NCBI GenBank assembly: GCA_963749875.1
Contig: CAVVOX010000004.1
Location: 868,001 to 932,000, forward strand
Direction: 5' to 3'
Length of the DNA: 64,000 nucleotides
From: JAHQVI01 sp963749875
Lineage (GTDB): Bacteria > Pseudomonadota > Alphaproteobacteria > Rhizobiales > Rhodomicrobiaceae
Position 1 is the stretch's first letter. Each line of letters starts with the position of its first letter. The translations under genes were made by a program, and so were the position numbers. This document shows, in pieces, positions 1 through 7,742 of this stretch. The notes below the pieces were generated by a model. It was not told the DNA's origin. It saw only the letters and a list, made by a program, of their open reading frames with translations, and did not search any database.

Positions 1-269
1 GCTTCCGCGCCGACGCGCCCGAGGTTTATCAGGCGAAGGGCCTCAGCGAGATGGCTCTGCGCAAATTTGAGAATGCCTCGGAGGACTTTCAGAAGGCCGC
101 TCGGGGCGGCAAGAACAATTACAAGGCCTGGGCTTTGCGGGGGCAAGCCGCCGAAGCGCTCGGGAAGAAACAGGATGCCGCTCGCGCGTATCAGCGGGCT
201 CTGCAGATCAATCCGTCTTTCCAGCCTGCGCGCGACGGACTTGAGCGCGTCGGCCGCGACGCCGCCTAG
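1..269 (+). CDS. C-terminal end of a TPR-repeat protein (partial)
   Basis: The reading frame is open from the first bases of the window (FRADAPEVYQAKG...) to TAG at 267-269, so this is the end of a longer gene. The roughly 88 visible residues contain a clear tetratricopeptide repeat: alternating Ala/Gly/Tyr positions (AWALRGQAAEALGK, DAARAYQRALQINPSF) with the typical Pro near the repeat end. TPRs usually mediate protein-protein contacts. No other domain is visible, so the full function cannot be stated. An internal ATG at 51 is not a likely start, because the frame continues upstream of it in the same repeat. The stop codon is the first three bases of a dispersed palindromic element. Confidence 0.75.
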   Translation, partial: FRADAPEVYQAKGLSEMALRKFENASEDFQKAARGGKNNYKAWALRGQAAEALGKKQDAARAYQRALQINPSFQPARDGLERVGRDAA

Positions 270-372
270 ATCAACCCTCGTTCAAGTGGAATCACTTGAA
301 CGCGGTCAAGTTGACCTATTTCAATAAGTTAGCGCAACGCGCGCCCAGGCATGTCCCCGCGAAGGCGGCGCT
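267..372 (+). repeat. Bipartite palindromic element, copy A
   Basis: Begins TAGATCAACCCTCGTTC and forms a hairpin with the complementary TTGAAC...GTTGACC arm. A second half (GTTAGCGCAACGCGCG...) matches the second hairpin of the other copies but is truncated. Related copies lie at 2669, 7740 (two), 41027 and 41654. Its TAG is the stop codon of the preceding gene. Confidence 0.75.
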
Positions 373-432
373 CGGCCCTCGGCCGCCCGCAATGACGGAG
401 GCGGCTCCGTTTCCGGTTCATCTGAGCTCGCA

Positions 433-1296
433 TCAGTGCGACCGGGAACACCCCTTACAGTGCGCCGGGATCGTGCCGGGCGGAAGATCGGGCCAGAGCC
501 GGAACCGGTCGAGAAATGCGCGCACCTTCTCAAACGCGCCGTGCTCATAAAGCGTGTAATGCGTGGCTCCCGGGATGAAATAGGCCTGCTTCGGCGCCGG
601 CGCGGCGGCGAACAGCTTGCGGCCGAGACGAGCGGGAACGATGTGATCCTGTTTGCCATGAATCATGATCATCGGGGCCTTGACCTTCCGGATATAATCG
701 ATGGAGGCAAACCGGTCCTTGAGCAGCCAGTGCACCGGGAGGAAAGGGTAGAGATAGGCTCCGACATCGGCCGCCGATGAGAATGGCGATTCCAGGATGA
801 GGCCGCTGATCGGGCGCTTCGAGGCGACCTGGACCGCGACCCCGGTCCCAAGCGATTCTCCATAGATGACGATCCGGCTGTGAGCGGGGTTGAAGCTTGC
901 CAGGCGGTCATAGGCCATCAGCGCATCGGAAACGATCGTCTTCTCGGTCGGATGGCCGGTGCTGCCGGAAAAGCCGCGATAGGACGGGAGAAAAATCCCA
1001 TAACCATAGGCACGGTAGAGCCTCACGCGGGCCGCCCGGTGGAAAAGCGCGCCTGCATTGCCGTGCAGGTAAAACAGCGTCGGCTGACCATGATCGGGCG
1101 GCGCATACCATGCGATCAGCGTCTCGCCGTCGGGCGTGTGCAACTGCATTTCGCAGACGCCTTCGAGGCCGAGCGCCTGCGGGGCAATGTGAATGTCTGA
1201 TGGTTGGAAGAGGTAATCGCGCTGCAGAATGTAATATGCGACCGTAATCGATAAATATATTGCAGAAAGAATTGCGAAGACGCGCGTCGGGCGCAT
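433..1296 (-). CDS. Membrane-anchored alpha/beta hydrolase (paralogue 1)
   Basis: A protein of 287 residues from ATG at 1296, with GGGGAA a few bases upstream; an ATG at 1311 would add five residues. It has an N-terminal hydrophobic anchor (FAILSAIYLSITVAYYIL), then an alpha/beta-hydrolase fold. Visible motifs are the oxyanion-type LHGNAGA, the nucleophile elbow GESLGTG (Ser), the acid in HGKQDHIVP and the catalytic His in GATHYTLYEHG. This resembles the Bem46/ABHD13-17 type of serine hydrolase. The substrate is unknown. The next gene on the same strand is a paralogue with the same layout, so the pair probably arose by tandem duplication. Likely located at the inner membrane with the catalytic domain attached. 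Confidence 0.8.
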   Translation of the reverse strand: MRPTRVFAILSAIYLSITVAYYILQRDYLFQPSDIHIAPQALGLEGVCEMQLHTPDGETLIAWYAPPDHGQPTLFYLHGNAGALFHRAARVRLYRAYGYGIFLPSYRGFSGSTGHPTEKTIVSDALMAYDRLASFNPAHSRIVIYGESLGTGVAVQVASKRPISGLILESPFSSAADVGAYLYPFLPVHWLLKDRFASIDYIRKVKAPMIMIHGKQDHIVPARLGRKLFAAAPAPKQAYFIPGATHYTLYEHGAFEKVRAFLDRFRLWPDLPPGTIPAHCKGCSRSH

Positions 1297-1409
1297 TTCA
1301 TTTCCCCGCATAACTCAAAACTTTACGAGCTTTTGTTATACAGAGCGGGGGTGGAAATTGATTTAACCGGGTCTGTGCAATTTTTCTGAGCGGGAGGTCT
1401 ACGCGAAAA

Positions 1410-2258
1410 TTATCTTCGCGTTCTGCTTTGCGCCGGCTCGCGCCGCTCCGAGGCGCCGCGATGCGCGTCGATGAATCTGCGCATCGTCGCCAATGCGCCG
1501 AAATTGAAGATATTCGTGTGGCCCGCCCCTTCGATCAGCTCCAGTTCTTTCGGCTCCGGCGCGACGGCGTATAGCGCTTCGCCCAGCTGGACCGGGATCG
1601 TTGCGTCCCTCTTGCCGTGCATGATCAGGATCGGCGCTTTGACTTGCGAGATGTGGCGCTTGGAATCGAAGCGGTCGAGCATGAACGTCTCGACGGGAAT
1701 GAAGGGATAGACCCTTTTGCCGATATCGGGGAGAGACGTATAGGGAGCTTCGAGCACGACCGCGCCGACCGGCCGGTTCGCTGCGAGTTGGACAGCGACG
1801 CCGCTCCCCAGTGATTCGCCATAGGCGATGATGCTTTGCGCCGGCAGCCCTTCGTTTCGCAGATGCTCATAGACGAGGAGCGCATCGGCGACGAGAGCGC
1901 GTTCCGAGGGCTCCCCGGTGCTGCCGGAATAGCCGCGATAGGACGGCATGAAGACGCCGAAGCCGGCGCTCTGAAAGAGCCTGAATCGCTCCGCGCGATC
2001 CATCAGCCCGCCGGCATTGCCGTGGAAATAGAGGAGCGTCGGCTGGCCGGCAGCGGCGGGCGCCCACCAGCTGATCAGCCGAGCCCCGTCAGGCGTGTCG
2101 AGCTTCACCTCGCGAACGCCTTCGAGGCCGGCTTCGGCGGGCTGGTGATACTCCGTGTCGGGGTAGTAGATGAGACGCCGCTGAAACGCGTAGAGCCCGA
2201 CCGCAATGCTGAGATAGATGGCCGCGCCGACAATGCCGATGGTCAAGACGGTTTGCAT
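1410..2258 (-). CDS. Membrane-anchored alpha/beta hydrolase (paralogue 2)
   Basis: A protein of 282 residues from ATG at 2258, preceded by a good GGAGGC ribosome site; a GTG at 2291 is also possible. An N-terminal transmembrane segment (TIGIVGAAIYLSIAVGLYAF) is followed by the hydrolase domain: FHGNAGG, nucleophile elbow GESLGSG, acid region HGKRDATIPV and His in GAGHTNIF. It can be aligned with its neighbour over its whole length (shared MPSYRGYSGSTG/LPSYRGFSGSTG). Bem46/ABHD-type hydrolase of unknown substrate. About 115 bases separate it from paralogue 1, so joint transcription is possible. Confidence 0.8.
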   Translation of the reverse strand: MQTVLTIGIVGAAIYLSIAVGLYAFQRRLIYYPDTEYHQPAEAGLEGVREVKLDTPDGARLISWWAPAAAGQPTLLYFHGNAGGLMDRAERFRLFQSAGFGVFMPSYRGYSGSTGEPSERALVADALLVYEHLRNEGLPAQSIIAYGESLGSGVAVQLAANRPVGAVVLEAPYTSLPDIGKRVYPFIPVETFMLDRFDSKRHISQVKAPILIMHGKRDATIPVQLGEALYAVAPEPKELELIEGAGHTNIFNFGALATMRRFIDAHRGASERREPAQSRTRR

Positions 2259-2316
2259 AAGCCTCCAGCCGCCTGCGCCTCCGCCCGTCACTGCCGATCC
2301 GCGTTTCCCCTGGGTC

Positions 2317-2631
2317 TTATCGCCGATAGGCGCGTGCCGTCAGCCAGGTCTGCGCGACCGCCGCCACGGCGGAGATAATGGAGGACAGGATAGAGATGGT
2401 GAGGGCAAGATTTTGACGGCCGGAGGGCGTTTTGATGAACTCCCGCAACTGGTCGCTACCGAAGCCGCGGCGCGACGCCTCTCCGGCGCCCGGCGCCGCT
2501 TCGGGCGCATACCTTTCGATCGTTGCGTCGGCGACGGGTACCCTCGCTTCGGGTAAGAAGGTCCGCCAATAGAACGCCCCGGCGGTTGCGATCACTGACA
2601 GGATGAAAAGGACGGCGAAAAAGCGACGCAT
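2317..2631 (-). CDS. Small membrane-anchored protein of unknown function
   Basis: Chosen start is ATG at 2631 (MRRFFAVLF), preceded by GGGGTGAG; this gives 104 residues. The N-terminus is a signal-anchor (FFAVLFILSVIATAGAFYW). A polar middle follows (RGFGSDQLREFIKTPSGRQN), and a second hydrophobic segment lies near the C-terminus (LALTISILSSIISAVAAVAQ) before a basic tail. No family is recognised. It lies just upstream of, and on the same strand as, the hydrolase pair. Confidence 0.55.
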   Translation of the reverse strand: MRRFFAVLFILSVIATAGAFYWRTFLPEARVPVADATIERYAPEAAPGAGEASRRGFGSDQLREFIKTPSGRQNLALTISILSSIISAVAAVAQTWLTARAYRR

Positions 2632-2668
2632 GATACTCACCCCAGGGGTCCCGCTCGATAATGCGGAT

Positions 2669-2797
2669 CTAGCGCAACGCGCGTCCAAACATGTCCCCGC
2701 GAAAGCGGGGATGGACGCGGGAACAGTTGCGCTCGCCTTTTGATATAGATCAACTTGACCTCGTTCAAGTGACTCCCCTCGAACGAGGGTTGATCTA
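2669..2797 (-). repeat. Bipartite palindromic element, copy B
   Basis: Reverse-strand copy: TAGATCAACCCTCGTTC at the pntB side (its TAG is the pntB stop codon), and a GCGCAAC...GTTGCGC-type hairpin at the other end (CTAGCGCAACGCGCGTCC). It contains two inverted-repeat units. Confidence 0.75.
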
Positions 2798-4189
2798 CAT
2801 GGCCTTCACGATTTCCTCGGTCATCTTCTTCGCATCACCGAACAGCATCATCGTGTTGTCGCGGTAGAATAGCGAATTGTCGATGCCTGCATAGCCCGAA
2901 GATAGCGACCGCTTTATGAACATCACCGTGCCGGCCTTCCAGACCTCGAGCACCGGCATGCCGAAGATCGGCGAGGAAGGATCGTCCTTGGCGGCGGGGT
3001 TGGTCACGTCATTGGCGCCGATGACGAAGGCGACGTCCGCCTGGCTGAATGCGTTGTTGATGTCCTCAAGCTCGAAGACCTCGTCATAGGGCACATTTGC
3101 CTCGGCCAGCAGCACGTTCATATGGCCCGGCATGCGTCCGGCGACAGGGTGGATCGCGTAGGACACCTCCACGCCTTCCGCCTTCAGCGTGTCGGCCATC
3201 TCACGCAGAGCGTGCTGCGCCTGAGCGACGGCCATTCCATAGCCCGGCACGATGATGACTCTCGATGAATTCTTCAGGAGGAATGCGGCATCGTCCGCCG
3301 ATCCCTGCTTGACCGGACGCTGCTCGCCCGTGCCCGTAGCCGCCACCGTCTCGCCGCCAAAGCCGCCCAGGATCACCGAGATGAAGGAGCGGTTCATGCC
3401 CTTGCACATGATGTAGGACAGGATCGCACCGGATGAGCCGACGAGGGCGCCTGTGATGATGAGGGCGCTATTGCCGAGGGTGAAGCCGATACCGGCTGCG
3501 GCCCAGCCCGAATAGGAGTTGAGCATCGACACCACGACCGGCATGTCCGCGCCGCCGATCGGGACGATAATCAGCACGCCGAGCACTAGCGCGGCCAAGG
3601 TAATCGCCCAGAAAAGGATCGGCGATGCGGAGGTGCAGAACAGCGCGATCAGAATGATCAGGGCGGCGGCAAGGGCGATATTGATGAGATGGCGTGCGGG
3701 CAGAATGATCGGCGCGCCGGACATGCGGCCGTCGAGCTTCAGAAAGGCAATGACGGAGCCCGAAAAGGTGATGGCGCCGATGGCGACGCCGAACGACATT
3801 TCGATGAGCGTGGCAACGGCGATATGGTCCGCCGTGCCGATGCCGAAAGCTTCCGGCGCGTAGAGCGCGGCCGCGGCGACGAAGACGGCGGCAAGGCCGA
3901 CCAGGCTGTGGAATGCCGCGACGAGCTGCGGCATGGCCGTCATGGCGATGCGCCGCGCAATATAGGCGCCGATGCCGCCGCCGACGGCCACACCGCCGAC
4001 GATCATGACCCAGGTCAGCCCTTGCACGGGCGCAGCGACGGCCAGCGTCGTCACGATCGCCACCGCCATGCCGACCATGCCGAAGACATTGCCTTGCCGC
4101 GACGTCTCAGGGCTCGACAGGCCGCGCAACGCCAGGATGAACAACACGCCCGAGACCAGATAGAGCAGAGCGACCAAATTTGCTGACAT
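2795..4189 (-). CDS. pntB: NAD(P) transhydrogenase subunit beta
   Basis: A protein of 464 residues, the usual PntB length. The first ~280 residues are a set of hydrophobic helices forming the proton channel. The C-terminal domain III binds NADP(H): PGYGMAVAQAQHALREMAD (the fingerprint loop), then GANDVTNPAAKDDPSSPI and GMPVLEVWKAGTVMFIKRS. Together with PntAA and PntAB it couples hydride transfer from NADH to NADP+ to proton entry, supplying NADPH. It is the last gene of an operon read from about 6650 downward. Its stop TAG coincides with the end of a dispersed palindromic element. Confidence 0.95.
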   Translation of the reverse strand: MSANLVALLYLVSGVLFILALRGLSSPETSRQGNVFGMVGMAVAIVTTLAVAAPVQGLTWVMIVGGVAVGGGIGAYIARRIAMTAMPQLVAAFHSLVGLAAVFVAAAALYAPEAFGIGTADHIAVATLIEMSFGVAIGAITFSGSVIAFLKLDGRMSGAPIILPARHLINIALAAALIILIALFCTSASPILFWAITLAALVLGVLIIVPIGGADMPVVVSMLNSYSGWAAAGIGFTLGNSALIITGALVGSSGAILSYIMCKGMNRSFISVILGGFGGETVAATGTGEQRPVKQGSADDAAFLLKNSSRVIIVPGYGMAVAQAQHALREMADTLKAEGVEVSYAIHPVAGRMPGHMNVLLAEANVPYDEVFELEDINNAFSQADVAFVIGANDVTNPAAKDDPSSPIFGMPVLEVWKAGTVMFIKRSLSSGYAGIDNSLFYRDNTMMLFGDAKKMTEEIVKAM

Positions 4190-4201
4190 CGATGCCCCCG
4201 T

Positions 4202-4714
4202 TTATTCCATCGAGACGATCTGGAGCGTTTGCGTTTCACCCGACCAGATCGCCGGCGATTTTCCGAGCCCGATCAGTGCATCCAGATCCTTGATCCGGCA
4301 CTCGAAAAAGACGGTCTTGTCGTCCTTGCGCGCCTGGACGTTCAGGCTGGCCAGGACGTCTGCGTCCATCCCCCGGCAGTCCGATCGCACGACGACCTTG
4401 TCGTCCTGTCTCTTTGCGAACAGATAAGTCGCCTCACCGCCCTGATCGCCTTCCTGGACGATATAGAGCCCATCCTCGATCTCGTAGATCAGCAGGGGCT
4501 CGCCGCGCGGCTTATTGTTTTCGATACGCCGATAGACATCGCCCTCGCGTTTTACGATTTCGACCTCATTGTCGATCTCCAGCGTGATGGCCTGAAACGG
4601 ATAGCTGGCATGCGATTTATCGATGAGCGGTGCCGTCGATTTGAAGCATCCGGCCAGTCCCAGGATCAGGGGAACGAGGAGGAAGTGTCGTAGCGCGCCG
4701 CGCAGCCAAGCCAT
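4202..4714 (-). CDS. Lipoprotein of unknown function inside the pnt operon
   Basis: A protein of 170 residues with a clear lipoprotein signal: basic start, hydrophobic core (FLLVPLILGL) and lipobox LAGC, so it is probably anchored in a periplasm-facing membrane. The mature part is mixed beta-like and acidic, with no motif I recognise. Its ATG overlaps the pntAB stop codon (TAATG), and it ends 12 bases before pntB, so it must be co-translated with the transhydrogenase. Its position between the two channel subunits suggests an accessory or unrelated hitch-hiker gene. No function is proposed. Confidence 0.75.
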   Translation of the reverse strand: MAWLRGALRHFLLVPLILGLAGCFKSTAPLIDKSHASYPFQAITLEIDNEVEIVKREGDVYRRIENNKPRGEPLLIYEIEDGLYIVQEGDQGGEATYLFAKRQDDKVVVRSDCRGMDADVLASLNVQARKDDKTVFFECRIKDLDALIGLGKSPAIWSGETQTLQIVSME

Positions 4715-5112
4715 TATTTCTTTTCTTTCTTTTTGTACATGCCGAGCATTCGCTGCGTGACGAGGAAGCCGCCGAATATGTTGACCGACGCCATGACCAA
4801 TGCGAGAAGGCCGAAAATTTTCGAGGAGCCCGCGCCCTCAAGTGCATCGCCGGCCTCGACGGCAACCGCGAGCAGTGCGCCGACAACGATCACCGAGGAG
4901 ATCGCATTGGTCACCGACATGAGCGGCGTATGCAGGGCGGGCGTTACACTCCAGACCACGTAATAGCCGACGAAAATCGCCAGCACGAAGATCGACAGCC
5001 GGAAAACGAACGGATCGACATCGCCGCCCGCCGCTGAGGCCCAGGCTGGTGTTGTCAGGCAAAACGCTGAGGCGAGCATGATGAGGAGCCATGCCGCAAG
5101 GCGGTTCGGCAC
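4714..5112 (-). CDS. pntAB: NAD(P) transhydrogenase subunit alpha, part 2 (membrane part)
   Basis: Chosen start GTG at 5112 gives 132 residues. An upstream in-frame extension to 5322 only translates a dispersed repeat (SPSPQGERLS...) and is unlikely to be coding. The sequence has an N-terminal hydrophobic segment ending in AWASA and then membrane helices (FRLSIFVLAIFVGYYVVWSV, ISSVIVVGALLAVAVEAG, IFGLLALVMASVNIFGGFLV) ending in a lysine-rich tail. This is the typical short PntAB of alphaproteobacteria, in which the single PntA of enterics is split. It forms part of the proton channel with PntB. Confidence 0.9.
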   Translation of the reverse strand: MPNRLAAWLLIMLASAFCLTTPAWASAAGGDVDPFVFRLSIFVLAIFVGYYVVWSVTPALHTPLMSVTNAISSVIVVGALLAVAVEAGDALEGAGSSKIFGLLALVMASVNIFGGFLVTQRMLGMYKKKEKK

Positions 5113-5115
5113 TGA

Positions 5116-5300
5116 ATGCCCTTTCCCCTCGCGGGAGAGGGCGGCGCGAAGCGCCGGGTGAGGGGGCGCAGAGTCCTCCCAATGCCCGATCTTGCCGATA
5201 CGCCCAAACCCCTCACCGCCCCGCCTGCGGCGGGAGCCCTCTCCCTGCTCGTGAGCCTTTATGGCGAACGACAAGCGTTCGCCTTGGGGAGAGGGCGAAA
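5116..5300. repeat. GGGAGAGGGC palindromic repeat between pntAA and pntAB
   Basis: Contains hairpin 5118-5142 (GCCCTTTCCC / GGGAGAGGGC) and a second inverted pair between about 5236 and 5296 (GCCCTCTCCC / GGGGAGAGGGC), separated by CGGCGCGAAGCGCCGGGTGA-type sequence. The same kind of element splits dnaE2 at 39508-39661. Confidence 0.7.
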
Positions 5301-5318
5301 AAGCGGAAAACATCCGTC

Positions 5319-6458
5319 TCATGCTTTTTCTCCCGTCAGGCTGGGATGGATGATCTGGCCGTCGCGCGTCAGCGCGGTGCCTTTGATGATGTCGTCATCC
5401 CAATCGATCTTCAGTGCGCCATTCTCCTTGTCGATCATCGTTTCGATGAAGGCATAGAGGTTGCGCGCGTAAAGGCTGGAGGCATTGCCGGGGACTTCGC
5501 CGGCCAGATTGATCGGCCCGATGATCCTCACGCCGCGATGCTCGACGATCTCGCCCGGCATGGTCAGCTCGCAATTGCCGCCGCGTTCCGCCGCCAGATC
5601 GACGATGATCGCGCCGGGCTTCATGCTCTCGACCATCGCCTTGCTGATCAGCTGCGGCGCGGGGCGGCCGGGAATGAGTGCGGTGGTGATGATGATGTCC
5701 TGATTGGTCACGTGGTTCGCGACCAGCTCGGCCTGCTTGCGCTTATACTCGCCGGACATTTCCTTGGCGTAGCCGCCCGCGGTTTCGGCCTGCTTGAATT
5801 CCTCGTCCTCGACCGCGACGAACTTCGCCCCGAGCGACACGACCTGTTCCTTGGTGGCCGGGCGCACATCCGTCGCGGTGACGATGGCCCCCAGACGCCG
5901 GGCCGTGGCGATCGCCTGCAAGCCGGCGACGCCGACGCCCATAACGAAAACGCGCGCCGCCGGGACCGTCCCGGCGGCGGTCATCATCAACGGCAAGGCG
6001 CGGGTGAATTTCGCGGCCGCATCGACGACGGCCTTGTAGCCGGCAAGGTTCGCCTGGCTCGACAGCACGTCCATGCTCTGTGCGCGACTGATGCGCGGCA
6101 TGAACTCCATGGCGAAGGCATTGATGCCGGCCTTGGCCAGCGCCTCGATTGCCTCGCCGCCGCCATAGGGGTCGAGTATGGCCGCAAGCACCGCGCCGTC
6201 TTTCATCGCCGCCAGCTCTTCGGCCGAGGGCCGGCGGACCTTCAGCACGATGTCGGCGTCTTTCAGCGCCTCTTCCGCCGTTTGCACGACCTCCGCGCCG
6301 GCTTCTGCGTAAGCCTGATCGAGGAAATTGGACGACCGCCCGGCGTCGCTCTGGACCCGAACCTCCGCACCGAGCGACTTGAATTTCTTCGCCGTCTCGG
6401 GCGACAGCGCAACGCGCGTCTCGCCGCCGCTTTCAGCGGTTGCCGCAATTACGATCAT
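5319..6458 (-). CDS. pntAA: NAD(P) transhydrogenase subunit alpha, part 1 (NAD-binding)
   Basis: A soluble subunit of 379 residues, the normal length for split PntAA. It has the alanine dehydrogenase/PNT N-terminal domain (GGETRVALSPETAKKFKSLG) and the NAD-binding Rossmann domain with GVGVAGLQAIATARRLGA. Near residue 220 is EFKQAETAGGYAKEMSGEY, the mobile-loop region, followed by LIPGRPAPQLI. It binds NAD(H) on the cytoplasmic face and passes hydride to PntB. First large gene of the operon: small subunit IV gene, pntAA, repeat, pntAB, lipoprotein, pntB. Confidence 0.95.
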   Translation of the reverse strand: MIVIAATAESGGETRVALSPETAKKFKSLGAEVRVQSDAGRSSNFLDQAYAEAGAEVVQTAEEALKDADIVLKVRRPSAEELAAMKDGAVLAAILDPYGGGEAIEALAKAGINAFAMEFMPRISRAQSMDVLSSQANLAGYKAVVDAAAKFTRALPLMMTAAGTVPAARVFVMGVGVAGLQAIATARRLGAIVTATDVRPATKEQVVSLGAKFVAVEDEEFKQAETAGGYAKEMSGEYKRKQAELVANHVTNQDIIITTALIPGRPAPQLISKAMVESMKPGAIIVDLAAERGGNCELTMPGEIVEHRGVRIIGPINLAGEVPGNASSLYARNLYAFIETMIDKENGALKIDWDDDIIKGTALTRDGQIIHPSLTGEKA

Positions 6459-6506
6459 GATTGTCTCCGCACCGCCGCCGGCAGGCTGGTTCGATTGGCC
6501 GGCAGC

Positions 6507-6650
6507 TTAGAGAAGGAAAAGCGCCATCAGGATGAGGATAATGGCCACCGAAAGTGTCCCATATTTGACCAGCCCCATGAAGACGCTAAAGGTCTGTTGA
6601 TGCTGGGCGTAGTCCATATTCTCATTGCCTTCCGACATATCGACGGTCAT
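6507..6650 (-). CDS. aa3-type cytochrome c oxidase subunit IV-like small protein
   Basis: A gene of 47 codons starting at ATG 6650 with a perfect GGAGG five bases upstream. The product has a polar N-terminus (MTVDMSEGNENMDYAQHQQT), then one membrane helix (LVKYGTLSVAIILILMALFLL). The HxxTF...F..L.K.G pattern before the helix is typical of the small subunit IV of bacterial aa3 oxidases. In alphaproteobacteria such genes often lie just upstream of pntAA, as here (48 bases apart, same strand). It may also serve another membrane complex. Confidence 0.8.
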   Translation of the reverse strand: MTVDMSEGNENMDYAQHQQTFSVFMGLVKYGTLSVAIILILMALFLL

Positions 6651-6778
6651 AGGAACCTCCCTTACCGAATTTGCACCGCCTCGTGCGCCGGACTATAGCA
6701 AAGCTGCGATCGACGGCAATCGCCCGATCATGCGTCCAATCGTACGCCTCGGGCCGAAAAGAGCCGGTTTTCAACAGC

Positions 6779-6885
6779 GTTAGCGCATCGGACCGAAAAG
6801 TGGGCACCGGTTTTCGGATAAATCCGATGCGCAAACGAAAGAGATAGAGCAGCGCATCGCATGCGCTTCAGAATCCGCTGCTCTA
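6779..6885. repeat. Rhizobial-type intergenic repeat
   Basis: Holds GACCGAAAAGTGGGCACCGG, TTTTCGGATAAATCCGATGC and GCGCTTCAGAATCCGCTGCT. These blocks are typical of the mosaic intergenic repeats seen in many Hyphomicrobiales genomes (family knowledge, not searched). The IS5-family element starts directly after it. Confidence 0.55.
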
Positions 6886-7739
6886 GGCTGCGTTGACAAA
6901 AGGGATTCCCAAATCAGTTGAGTTTTGATTCAAGGATGTCTTTTAGGGGAGGCATCTTTGGGATATCCGAGTGACGTCAGCGATGCAGCGTGGGAAATCA
7001 TTGCCCCGCTCCTTCCATCAGAACGTGGCCGGTGGGCGCGACCAGCACAGGATAATCGCAGATATTTCAATGGCATGATGTGGATCATGCGCACGGGCGC
7101 ACCGTGGCGATACCTGCCGCCAGACTATGGCAAATGGAATTCCGTCTACGTCCGTTTCAGGCGCTGGGCGGAGATGGGTGTGTGGGATGCGATCCTCGAA
7201 ACGCTTGTCGAACTGGGGCTCACCGACGACTGGGCTCACATGATGGACAGCACCACCGTTCGCGCTCATGCTCAGGCAGCGGGCGGAAAAGGGGGACTTA
7301 TTCAAATGCTCTTGGTCGAAGCCGCGGCGGCTTTTCGACAAAGATCCACGCCCGGTCAGACGGTAAAGGACGCCCTCTTGGCTTTGTCCTCACAGGCGGC
7401 GAAACCTCGGACTATCGCGGCGTAGACGACCTGTTGAAATTGCCGGTCAACAAACCGAAAATCATGTTGGCGGACAAAGGGTTTGACAGCGACGACGTTC
7501 GATCTGCCCTGCTCATGAAAGGCATTGGACCAGTCATTCCGCCGAAAACAAATCGCAAAGATCCGCCTGCCTGCGACTTCAAAGCCTACAAGGATCGCAA
7601 TCGGATCGAGCGCATGTTTGGTAAACTGAAACAGTTCCGGCGCATCGCCACGCGCTATGACAAAACGAAACTGTCTTACGCTGGATTCCTCGCGCTCGCT
7701 GCCGCCCATATCTGGCTACCCGCTTTTGTCAACGCAGCC
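6886..7739 (+). mobile_element. IS5-family (IS427-group-like) insertion sequence, copy 1
   Basis: An 854-base element bounded by inverted ends GGCTGCGTTGACAAAAG / CTTTTGTCAACGCAGCC and flanked by TA on both sides (CTA...TAG). It carries two overlapping reading frames for one transposase. A near-identical copy of the same length lies inverted at 59518-60371. Size, ends, TA target and the frameshifted transposase fit the IS427 group. Its right end abuts a bipartite palindromic element. Confidence 0.93.
6958..7425 (+). CDS. IS5-family transposase, frame A (N-terminal part)
   Basis: Start taken at TTG 6958 (protein MGYPSDVSDAAWEIIAPLLP...), directly after GGGGAGG; an in-frame TTG at 6925 is less likely. 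The frame encodes the N-terminal IS5 transposase domain (WRYLPPDYGKWNSVYVRFRRW) and the first catalytic Asp region (HMMDSTTVRAHAQAAGGK). Real homology is lost after that, and frame B continues with GRSRGGFSTKIHA. The switch is a -1 frameshift at GGAAAAGGGGG (7285-7295), the usual mechanism for producing the full transposase in this group. Frame A alone gives a truncated protein. Confidence 0.88.
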   Translation: MGYPSDVSDAAWEIIAPLLPSERGRWARPAQDNRRYFNGMMWIMRTGAPWRYLPPDYGKWNSVYVRFRRWAEMGVWDAILETLVELGLTDDWAHMMDSTTVRAHAQAAGGKGGLIQMLLVEAAAAFRQRSTPGQTVKDALLALSSQAAKPRTIAA

Positions 7740-7742
7740 TAG
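7080..7742 (+). CDS. IS5-family transposase, frame B (catalytic part)
   Basis: The coding part used after the -1 frameshift begins near 7290 and supplies the rest of the DDE domain: GRSRGGFSTKIHARSDGKGR, GFVLTGGETSDYRG, LADKGFDSDDVRSAL (second Asp) and YKDRNRIERMFGKLKQFRRI (the Glu helix). Upstream of 7290 this frame is only a shadow of frame A. The stop codon TAG at 7740-7742 lies outside the inverted repeat and is supplied by the target-site sequence. Confidence 0.88.
   Translation: MDHAHGRTVAIPAARLWQMEFRLRPFQALGGDGCVGCDPRNACRTGAHRRLGSHDGQHHRSRSCSGSGRKRGTYSNALGRSRGGFSTKIHARSDGKGRPLGFVLTGGETSDYRGVDDLLKLPVNKPKIMLADKGFDSDDVRSALLMKGIGPVIPPKTNRKDPPACDFKAYKDRNRIERMFGKLKQFRRIATRYDKTKLSYAGFLALAAAHIWLPAFVNAA

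Noticed and set aside
5113..5322. N-terminal extension of pntAB
   Set aside because: Translates only the GGGAGAGGGC repeat; a GTG start at 5112 gives the normal size.
5091..6698. 535-codon open frame opposite pntAA
   Set aside because: Antisense shadow of a high-GC gene; composition rich in Arg/Gly/His/Asp and no domain, while the minus strand encodes a textbook PntAA.
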